From Mesotaenium endlicherianum (Eukaryota; Streptophyta; Zygnematophyceae; Zygnematales; Mesotaeniaceae), in assembly GCA_009602735.1 (NCBI GenBank), contig WELA01003661.1:34410-98409 (forward strand): a DNA stretch of 64,000 nucleotides. The letters run 5' to 3'. How positions within the stretch are numbered: position 1 is the stretch's first letter; every line of letters starts with the position of its first letter. Under the pieces are notes generated by a model, which was not told the origin of the DNA, searched no databases, and saw nothing but the letters and a program-made list of their open reading frames with translations. Shown piece after piece: positions 40,309 to 50,300 of this stretch. Position numbers and translations under genes: made by a program.

Positions 40309-40340
<32 letters not shown>

Positions 40341-43300
40341 GCAGGTGGAGGCTTACCAGGGGCTGGAGCGCACGCCGTCAAAGCAGGGATCACTCCGGTT
40401 GAGGGCGCCCCCGTTCTGACTGATCTGGAACCGGCTCAGCTTCGGCCTGCACGCACGCACGCACGCACGCACGCATGCATGAGAAAAAGGAACCCCCCCC
40501 CTAAATGCGAGGCCATTAGCCCACACACGATGGCCTGTCTCGTGTTTATCCCGTCCCTCCCGCCCCACCCGTGCCACCAATCACAGCAATGGGGAGAGAG
40601 GCTCTTCCTCTTCACCTCCCTCTTTCCAGTATCCATGGCGAGGTGAATGCCCAAAGTCAACCAGCACAGGTGCTCCCATCACCAACACAAATAAGCGCCC
40701 CTCTTTCCTTCCCTCCCCCTCTCCCCCCTCGTGCAACAATGCCACACTCAAAGAATCTGTACAAGGCAGGATGCGGCAGCGCAGAGACGAAGAGGGAGGT
40801 ACTTGGTGGGGGCTTCAGAGAGAACGCGGTGCAGCGCCGCCAGGTGGTCCCCCACCAGCTCCGCCTGCTGCAGGTCCACGTGCCGCACCCTCTTATACTG
40901 CACTGCAATTCTGGCCAGCTCCTGCTCCCATTCCCCGCCCACCACGCAGTCGCACAGACGCGCAGACATACACACACACACACACACACGTCTGTGCGAC
41001 TCCGACACAACTCCACATAATCCCACAAAGGGGAAGAGTGATAGGCACGTTGTGGTCTGTATCCCCAGCACTCGTCAGCACTATTACGAGCATGCATGTG
41101 CATCAACATGCTTCCTTGCATGTCACCAGGCTCTGCCAACGAGGAGCAGAAGGAGTGGGTCACAGATGATGATGACAAAAAAGAATATCGTTTCGTAATC
41201 ACAAGACAGAAAAAGAGAGGAGAAGCCCATGGGCCAGGCGTGCGTGCAGGGCGGCGGGAGGTGCCAGGTGTTGGAAGGGGCAGCATCTGAGCAGACGCAA
41301 AGGGGACATGGCCTGGGAGGGATGCATGATGCCATGATGTGCTGAGCTGGACACACACACGTACACGCGCGCACCTGGCTGATGGGCGGCATGCGGAAGG
41401 AAGGGCCGGTCTGCAGCGCTGAGTCGGCGCGGTAGTCGCGGTTGACCCTGCACGCACGCATGCACAGGCACGAGCACCTTCATCATCATCATCATCATCA
41501 GAAAATCGTCTTGTGGGCTCTTAGAGTCTCCCCCCTCCGGGCAGCTTGCAGGCTGCTTCTACCACAGTGGACATGATAGCCGTTCAAGTGCCGTCTTCCT
41601 CTTGGGTTCACCTGGCTTGCCAGCTACTGCTGCATGAGGACGCATGCATGTGATTCCTCGTCTTCTTCTTCTTCTTCCAGTAGGCACATGCACACGGGCG
41701 TGCAGGTGCACAGGATCACGCCATTGCAGTAGCAGCTGTGGCCACAGCACCAAGACGAGGAAGAAGAGACGTGCTTGGCACCGCATATTCTGCCAGCCAG
41801 AAGGAGAGGGAGATGAAGCGGCCTAAGGTCACAGACCATCCATCAGGTGAAGAGCATGATAACAACAATGCAATCCCTTGTTGCTTATTAATTCTGGTTT
41901 CAAGCAAATACAAACCCTGGTTTCCCCGGAGCTTGACCTCCTGCAGCAGCAGAGCAGCAGCAGCAGCAGCAGTAGCCATCCTCCCTGTGAGGGGGCGTGG
42001 GAGTTGAAGAAGGGAGGGCGAGGAAGGGAGGGGGGCACTTGCTGCTTGCGCAGGTGGGCGTGGAGGCCGTTGGTGATGTAGCACACGGTGTGGCCCGGGT
42101 ACGCGCGCGCCATGCGCTCTATGTGGCCGTCCAGCTGGCCGCTGCTCACGAGGCTGCAGAAGGGCTCCGGCTGCAGCACTATGGCCACATAGTCCAGCTC
42201 CACCTCCACTACGTCCAGCTGGCAGCGCTTGCACGCAGCCCCACGCACCAGCCAGGCACAAACAGCAGGCCATGTCATACGGAGGGAGGGAGGGCGGCTA
42301 GCAGCAGCAGCAAGAGTCACAGACAGGACTGACGATGAGGCAGCCAGACCCTCCACCCATCCACCGGAGGACATGTTGAGTGCAGGGCAGTAGCTTGCAG
42401 CAGCACCCACCCACCCCGTGCGCATTATCATGCCACGAGTGCCATACCTGCTGCTGCTGCTCCTGCGAGGGAAGAGGAGATGCGGACGAGGACAAGCCAC
42501 CTGCAGCCGCGTCCTCTGCCTCAGCCTCAGCCTCAGCATCCAGGTGCTGCTGCTGCTGCAGGAGGGGGGGGGTGGTGCGGCGCAGGTGCGCGAGCGCGGG
42601 CAGGAGGTGCAGGTGGGCGCGCGGGCAGCGCAGGCGCCACAGTACGCTGCGCTCCACGGGGTTGGCCTCCACCGCGTACTCGTACCCCTTGCCCGCCACC
42701 CTCTCCAGCAGCACGGCTGCCACCCCGCCAACAGTGAGCAGGGGTATCAGGTCCGGGCGTGTCGGGGGGGGGGGGGCAGGCTTGCTCCTTGACCCAGTGG
42801 GTGCAGGCATGCCTTCCCGGGGACAATCCCCAAGCATACTTGCAGCAGACATCGTTGTCAGTTGGAACAGGCTGGGGCATGCATGCACGCATGCACACAG
42901 GCAGGCAGGCAGACGGAGCAGGAGGTGCACGTGGAGTTGGAGCAGGAGCAGCAGCCCAGGCTGCCATGCCATGCCCGTCATAAGGGGTGCTGGAGCAGAG
43001 GAGGAGGCAGAGGCGGAGGCGGAGGCAGAGGGAGCGTAAGGGCGCGTACGCAGCAGCTTGTCGCCGCCCAGCCTGAGGTCGAAGACGGTGCGCACACGCT
43101 CCCACGCCCTCGACGCGCACCCCCACTTGCGCACCTCTGCCGCATGGGCACGCTCCTGCTTCTGCTTCTCTCGGGCTGCCGCCTTGCGCGCCTTCTCCTC
43201 CTCCTGCACCTGCAGGCCCAGCAGCAGCAGCAGCAGCAGTCCCGTTCAAGACACCCTCCACGGATATGCGCATCTCCGCTACTGCACCCGCTGAGCCTCT

Positions 43301-45019
43301 GCCTTCCCCTGGCCTGGCCTGGGGCCCGGCCCCAAGCGCACAACTCCCACCCACACTTGCACTGGAAGAGCGGGAGGAGGGAGCGAGAGAGAGAGAGTGC
43401 ACCTCGCGGCGGGTTGCGGCCTCCAGCGCGCGGGCCTCCTGGCGCGCCGCCTTCTGCTCGTGCTTGGCGCGCGCTCTCTCCCGCTTCAGGGCCTCCCTCT
43501 CGTCCTTTGCGCTCCTCCCCCTTGCGAACCCTCTGACAGACCCCGCCCCAGCGCCGGCCCCAGGGACTGCGCCAGAAAGCAAACGGACCCTGTGCGCCTC
43601 CGGTGGTCCCCACACAAGGTCATCAAGCTCCTCTGACTCAGCGCTGCTCTCCTGCTGTGGGGGACTGTAGCGTTGGAAAAGAAGGGAACTGCAGCTCCCA
43701 TCGCCGGCGTGGGCATGGGCAGGGGCGGGGCAGGGCTTCTTCCGCTCCTGCAGGCCATGCTCGCCCTCTCCATGCTCGTCCATGCTGCTGCCGAGGTGGC
43801 CAGCGCCTGCCCAGATGGCTTGGGCATGCGTGCGCTTCAAGCTGGCGCCGGTGGCAGGTCCCTCCTCCTCCTCCTCCTCCTCCTCCTCCTCCCCCACCTC
43901 CTGCGACGAGTCCAAGGTGAGGGCAGCAGCAGCAGGGGGGCCGTGTTGAAGGTTTGACCGTGCACCCGCACTGCTCGTCCCTGTCGCCGTACACCTCCTG
44001 AGACCCCCGCCACCACCCAGGAGGACGGAGAGGCCAGTGCTTCCTCCTCCTCCTCCTCCTGCTGCTGCTGCTGCTGCTACTGCTACTACCGCTGCTCCTG
44101 TCCTTGTTTGGGGTGTCGGGCCTGCCAGCCCGCCTCTACTGGGGCCGCTGCCCGTGTCCTGAGCGCCAGCGGCGGCGGCAACATCACCACCCCTCCTGGC
44201 AGCGGCAGCAGCAGCGGCGGCGGCAACATCACCACCCCTCCTGGCGGCGGCAGCAGCAGCAGCGCCGTACTGTGCTCCGCTGTGGTCTCCCCCCTCCCGC
44301 CCCACATTTTCTGCCCCACGCCTGCTCCAGTCATCACCCCCCTGCCATGTGCTGGCGTTGCACTCGTTTGCGGACGCCCTGAAATATCCGCCAGCTGTTT
44401 TTTTACTACCCGCAACAACTGGGGCGACCATGCCAGCAGAAGCGGGCCGGATACCACCTATAGCAGACGAAGAAAGAGTGGCAGCGACCGCCTCCCCCCA
44501 CCGTGCCCGCACTCCCAGCACCTCAACCTCCTTGTCATCGTCATCGTCGGCCGCGCCTCTGGAAGGGCCAGGGTCGACCGCCCCCGTCCCTTCTGCCGCT
44601 CCTCGTGCTCCTCCGCCCCGCGTGGGCCTGGGCTCCCGCTGGCTTGGACAGGGCCGTAGGCGAGGTGCCAGGTGGTGCCCGCCCTCTGGCTCCGAGTCAG
44701 AGGAGTCCAGATTCACGATCTCTGCTGCAGAGGGGAAGGATCCATGCCATCCAACAGCCACCACCATCTTAGCTGCAGCACACCCTACCCGCCCCTCCCT
44801 GCTGCTGCTGCCCCCTCCTCTGCGTCTCTCTCCACAAAAGCACCAAGCGCGCCATGATGACCTATGTGGCTCCACCAACTTGTTTCGCATGGCAGGCATG
44901 CGTGGCATTTCTGCTGCTGCTGCTGCTGCGGCGGCGGCATGCCCAGCCGCACACAGGCGGTCCAAAGGGAGGCTGCAGCCTGGCGACCCACGCCCTTGAG
45001 AGTCGACGCCCAACAGCAT
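39062..45019 (-). CDS. EME1: EME1, non-catalytic partner of MUS81 endonuclease
   Basis: Subunit of the MUS81-EME1 structure-specific nuclease that resolves branched DNA. Exons in coding order: 43403-45019, 43050-43209, 42448-42716, 42043-42227, 41375-41447, 40803-40921, 40357-40446, 39833-39944, 39062-39265 (942 aa); phases close at every junction. Residues 1-500 are low-complexity, with EIVNLDSSDSE (SUMO-interaction-like) and an acidic run. A charged helix (REALKRERARAKHEQKAARQ) precedes the pseudo-nuclease domain: VFDLRLGGDKLL, NPVERSVLWRL, ERMARAYPGHTVCYITNGL, VDLQQAELVGDHLAALHRVL. WMKGLLAVPGLTPRDALAIA is the helix-hairpin-helix, and RNRIGAVISKKVYRFM ends the fold. Intron 4 appears to be GC-AG. 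Met85 (44767) is an alternative start. An additional 5' exon at 45681-46010 is possible. Confidence 0.88.
40296..40337. repeat. Poly-G tract of about 42 bases
   Basis: Near-unbroken G run with one N at 40307, in EME1 intron 7 (poly-C in the transcript). The true length may be wrong, because such tracts are difficult to assemble. Confidence 0.9.
44171..44260. repeat. 45-bp in-frame repeat in EME1 exon 1
   Basis: Two copies of a 45-bp unit starting at 44171 and 44216 encode two 15-residue segments of the form ARRGGDV followed by polyalanine. It lies in the disordered N-terminal half of EME1 and indicates expansion of coding low-complexity sequence. Confidence 0.8.
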
Positions 45020-45680
45020 CTACAAGTGCAAGCAGCCACTACTTGTCTTACAAGTGACTGCTAGTAGCGGTGGGAGTAGTGACAAGTAGGAGTCACCTGC
45101 TGTGACAGGTGGAACCATGCGAGGTCTTCCTGGGCGCCCTTCTTCGCCTGCTGCTGCTGCACCACGGAGAACAGGAGGAGGAGGAGGGGGAGGAGGAGGA
45201 GGAGGAGGAGGAGGAGGGTGCAGGGCAGCACTGGCTGCTGCTACTCCACCACCTGCAGCAGCAGCAACAGCAGCCGCACTGCGCGTCACCCGCTGAGGCT
45301 GCCACATTGGCATCCCACAGCTGTAGCCAGCAGGCACTGCCCCTTACTTACCTCAGGCTACATCCACACAGACAGCCGTCTCTCTCTGTGTGTATTTGCA
45401 TGCAGCTAGAAGCCAACAAAAGCGTAGGAGAATGCCAGAAAGAGCCCCTCAGCCACCAGCGCCCCTTACAGAGTGATCTCCTTGCTCTCATCCTCCTTCT
45501 CCTCAAAGGACTGCGAGAACTGAAAGGTATGTGGCAGTTGGTACCTTGTGACACATGGGCTCTGAGAGGATGCTCGATTGGGCTGAGGTGTGCAGCCTTG
45601 TTAAGCACCCCCCTCGAAGCGGCAGTCTGTAGAATAGCCTCTTTATCTCTGTGTGTGTCTGTCACGCCTCTATTGCCTAC

Positions 45681-46010
45681 CGGTGTCCCCTCACGGGCCT
45701 CCCTTTGACCGACGTCCATTTGGCAATCCGTTCTACAGTTCTTGCTCGCACTTCTTTTGGCAGAATGTGAACTTCCATCTTGATTGCAACCGGAATTTTC
45801 ACAAGTGTTATCCCAGTGACTAGCAAGCCGAACGGCTGTAGGGAGACCACCACTGGCAGCCTTTAATGACTCTCCGGTTCCTCGTGCTGCATGCCCCAAG
45901 ACTAAGGATGGTGGCTCATGATTGTTCGCAGAGTCTCCGAATCTAGCATACTGGGACCCCGGCACTACGAGGATCAGGTCGTCATCGCCGTCAGAATCCA
46001 GAGATTCCAT
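45681..46010 (-). CDS. Possible upstream exon of EME1
   Basis: An open frame begins MESLDSDGDDDLILVVPGSQ, an acidic start like those of EME1 proteins. A donor (ccg then GTAGGC) after 110 complete codons could splice, in phase 0, to an acceptor (cttgtag) immediately before the ATG at 45019. If used, EME1 would start at 46010. Nothing else supports it, and the frame has no recognisable domain. A transcript read across 45681 and 45019 would settle it. Confidence 0.35.
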
Positions 46011-47313
46011 TGCATGTTTTGAATACTTCAGAGGCTATTGCGACTTGAAAAGTTGCTCGCAGATAAAGGCCACGGCTTTCTTGTCCACATTCTTCACCAG
46101 GACTTCAGAGAACCTAGCGACCTCGGTCCTGCTTGGTTTTAAGCAGATGTGTTAAACAAAAATAGATCATATGGAGAAGCTGAAGAGCTTCGTGGAGCCT
46201 TCTTCTATTATATCACTTCCAGAATATTACGACGCCAAAGCATTGACATGATATCAAAGCACAAAGTATCATTTACGGTGTAGCACCTTACAATTTTATC
46301 TGTACACAGGCGAGATACTCTACGAGCCCTATGCTCAGTCACAACGTGATACTTAGCACGAAGAAAACGAGCCACCTGCCGGCAGGCAACCTACATTACG
46401 AACACGAATGTAACATGTACATGGAGGTCCATTCACAAACTACCATGCCATTTCTCATGCTAATTAATTTCTAAACGATGCGAAGCTAGGCACGTCTCGT
46501 CAATTATCTATACACAAGGATGCACAGTGCTCAGTGCTCACGCTGCACAAAGCTCAGAATCCGCTGATTTGTCTGCGCCAACAATATCAGTAGGATTTTG
46601 TACCAGTAGCTGCCAGTAGCAGGGTCGAGCATGTCAGAAAAACTGGTCCCGCTCAATAACCTGGCCCCCCACGTGCCCTGCTGCGCCGCGTCGTGCTCAA
46701 TTCTGCTGCTGTCCACTGCTGTCCACTGCTGTCCACTGCTGTCCCTGTCCCTGGATGTCGTCACTAACTTTTGACCAGATTCGATCATAGTCAACTATGC
46801 GCGGGAGAGTCAACCGCGAGTCCAGACTTCACACGACTCACAACAGGCGGCAACAGCTGGCAACAGCCCACCCTGGCGCGTGGTGGCGCGTGCTGGCGCG
46901 TACTGGTTCACTTTTCTGTGCTTTATTGAAGTTCGCACCCAGTCGTACCAGTTCGCACCAGTTCGCATTGGTCCACAAAGGTCCACTGCTTTATGCATGG
47001 CAGTGAAGCAGCCGACCCTGTCGAACACTGTCGAAAATCGAAAAGGCTCGTTCTTCGTGGCTCGCTAACTCCGTGCTTATTTATGCTCGACCTTTTCTTT
47101 GGCTCGTTTAAGGGCTTAGCAAGACTACGGCAGACGTATTTCCAGTGAACATAATGGAGAGGTCATCTTGAGTGTTCGAGACCGAGGCACTAGGGGAATT
47201 AGACCATTTCAGCCGTTGAAAGCTAGCAACTTGCAGATGGCCCGCTAGTTCGTGTCCAAGGCTGTATTCTGTGCCTTGTAAGTCGTAGCTTGAACCGCTG
47301 AAGTGAATTTGCA
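46011..47313. promoter_or_regulatory. Divergent promoter region of EME1 and NAA25
   Basis: About 1.3 kb between divergent genes, without a supported open frame. The half nearer NAA25 carries several short 10-bp-period repeats (described separately). No TATA box stands out. Confidence 0.5.
46602..47037. repeat. Cluster of degenerate decamer repeats
   Basis: Several independent arrays have an exact 10-base step: accagtagct/gccagtagca (46602-46621); ctgctgtcca x3 plus ctgctgtccc (46706-46745); ggcaacagct/ggcaacagcc (46849-46868); tggcgcgtgg, tggcgcgtgc, tggcgcgtac (46874-46903); a six-unit degenerate run beginning gttcgcaccc (46931-46990); and ctgtcgaaca/ctgtcgaaaa (47018-47037). The last lies 277 bp before the NAA25 start codon. 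Confidence 0.8.
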
Positions 47314-50300
47314 ATGGACACAGTTATGGAGAGACGGCTCAGGCCCGTGTACGACAATATCGATCTACGCAATTACAAGCCGGCTCTCAAGCAAGTCAGC
47401 ACCTTGGAGCTGAAGCATCCCACTAATCTTCATATCAAGGTAAGGAGGGTGCACTGCAGGCCACATTATTGTGCGAGCTAGTATCGTCCGCAGCGCATCA
47501 TGGTGACGAGGGCATGAATGGTCGTGATGCTTGCAGCTGCTCAAGGCGCTGGTGCTTGAGCGCCTTGATCGTCCGGAGGAAGCTCTCACAGTGTGCCGCC
47601 AAGTCAAAGCTGCCACGCCCGTCGACGACAGGCTCCTGAATGATCTGGCCCAAGTGTATGCGCGCCTCGGCTATGGTGAGCCTCTAAGCAGCTTCTAGCT
47701 GGGAGCTGCTCCATCTTGTGCCCTCTAAGAAAAAACAACTGTCGTATGATCGCCTGCCTGACCGGACGCAGTGGATACCGTATGCAAAGACCAGAGTGAG
47801 CATGGATTATCATGGCTACACCTGGCAACCTGTGCATGAGGAAGCATGTCTGCGAGGTGTGCCTGACGTGGTGCATGCAAGCATGTGTGTTTCAGTTCAC
47901 GAGGCCACGCAGACGTATGAGGCGGCCAGTGCCAGGAGCCCCGACAATGCGGACATGCAGCTGGCGCTCTTCACAGCCTACACGCGCGAGTACAAATACG
48001 TCAAGCAGCAGCAGGTGCGCCCGCCCTCCCCTGGCAGCCCCCCGCCTCCGCTGCCTCTCTTCTCATTGCTTTGTCTGTTTGTCTAGGGCGATGTCGCCGA
48101 GTCATGCAGCTGGCCGCCTGTGTGTCCCCGTGGAGGGAGAATTCGCAGTCCTTCTCTTGTAGGTCCCTTCAGTTGGCAGGAGATGTGCATGCTAAACCAG
48201 GCTGGTGCCAGATGGTTTATCCTTGTTTCCTTGCCCCTCTCCAGCTGGGGGAGTAGAGGGCGGGGCTCACAAAAGCTGGAAAGAGCAGTCACATATGATT
48301 GCTGCTGCTGCTGGGCGAGGGGGATATACAGGTGGCAATGCGGCTGCACAAGAGGCTGGGCACGGAGAAGCATCTGCTGTGGGCCGTCTGCGCCATCCTC
48401 CTGCAGGTGCGCCACTCATTCTGTCTGCCCCTGCTGCTGTCACGCACACATGTGGGCAGGCGCGCGCGAGAGATCGACGGAGATGCCCCCCTCAGAAAGC
48501 AGCAACCTTGACTGTGCAGGAGCACGCCTGCAATGCAATGTGAAGCAGATCTTTTCCTCTACTTGGAGTGGCTGCAGGAGTAACTCCCGCTTGGTGCTGC
48601 TGTCGATGCTGCTGTTGCTGCTGCTGCTGCTGCAGGTGCGTGAGGAGGAGGAGCAGCAGCAGCACGAGGACGCCAGCAGCAGCAGCAGCAGGGCCAGGCT
48701 GCTGCAGCTGGCGGACGCCTTGCTGGCGCGCCGGTGCGCCTCCCCTAAGGGCCTGCGCGAGCTGGAATGTATGTCTGCCTCGCTGCCCCTTCTCCAATCA
48801 TATCTAAACCCTCAACCCACAACCCTCAACCCTCAACCCTCCTTGCCTGCCTGCCTGCATGGCTGCGCAGCCGCCGAACTGACAGGGAGTTGGGGAAGGG
48901 AGAGGGCGGGGACGAGGGGGGGGCAGCTCTGCTGGTGTACTTGGAGGTGCTGCGGCAGGCGGGCAAGCATGCCCACGCGCTCTCCCTGCTGGAGGGCCCC
49001 CCCCTGGGGGACCTTATCAGCATCCGTGGCGACCGGCTGCGGCTGCAGGCGGATCTGCTCATGCAGCTGCAGCAGCACGCGCGTGCACGCGACGTGTATC
49101 GCCAGGTCCTGCTCTCCAGGTACTGGCTCTCCCTCCTTCCCTCCGGCTCTGGCTCTCTCTTGCTCTCTCCCCCCCCCACACACACACGCAAGCATGCATA
49201 TCACAGGACATGGCAGGGTACACGTCAGAAAGCCTGCAGCGTGGTGTGAAGGGGGCAATGGGGGGCATGCTGTGTGTGTGTGCTTGTGTTTGCGCAGCCC
49301 AGACGACTGGGCGGTGCTGCAGCGCTATGTGGATGCGCTCCTGCTGGCAGCAGCTCCTGCTGCCAGCTCCTCCTCCTCCTCCTCCTCCTCCTCCTCCTCA
49401 GAAGCAGCAGCGGAAGTGCAGAATGGCCTGCAGGAGCTCCACATTGCAGAGGAAGAAAAACCCCATCCGGCAGCGCCACCACCCACTGCCGTCCCTTCTC
49501 TTCAGCAGGTGCCTGAGGAGGGCTGGGAGGAGGCACGGCGTCTGCTGACTCAGCTCCTTCAGCAGCAGCAGCCGCAGCGTGAGCGCGGGCCTCTTCTGGC
49601 GCAGGTGTACCTGCAGCACCTGCGCTGCGCCCACTGCCCTCCGCCAGAGTCAGCATCACGCGCGCTGGCAGAGGCCATTGTGGACTTCTACCATGGGTGC
49701 GCCCTCCCTCTCCCCCTCTGTCTGTCTGCCCTTTCCTGAGTGCGCTGGGGAATGGTGAGGAGGAGGGGGGAGGTGCCGGGACAGAACCAGCAGGTAGCAG
49801 CAGCAGCGCATCCGTCACTCTTTGCCCGTCTGATCATCTGGGAGACTGCCACCAAGCGAGCAAGCAATGGGCGGGGTACAAGACGTCGTTTGTGATGCTG
49901 CCAAGTGAGCGTGGCCCTTCAGACTGGGCTGACTGACAGACATGGCTGCGTTGGGGGCGGCATGCAGGCACGGGCACTTGTTGAGCTTTGCGTCCGACGT
50001 GAAGCAGTTCCTGCCTGCCGTGCCGTCACACCAGCGCGCGTGGCTGGCGCACGCGCTGCACGCCGCCGTAGGCTCGTCGGAGGACGACGCGCATAGGCGC
50101 TTGCGCCGGCACATAGCGGCTTGCCAAGTGGACCAGCTGCTGGGCCTCCCTCTGAACGCATCTTCCAAAGGTGTGTATAATTTTCTCTGTCTCTTCCTCC
50201 CTTTGGCCTTCCTTGCCTGCCTGCCTACTTGCCTGCCAGCCGGCCGCCTGTGAGTGACGTTCATTGAGTCCATTGTCTGCAGACCTGATGCAGCAGGCAG

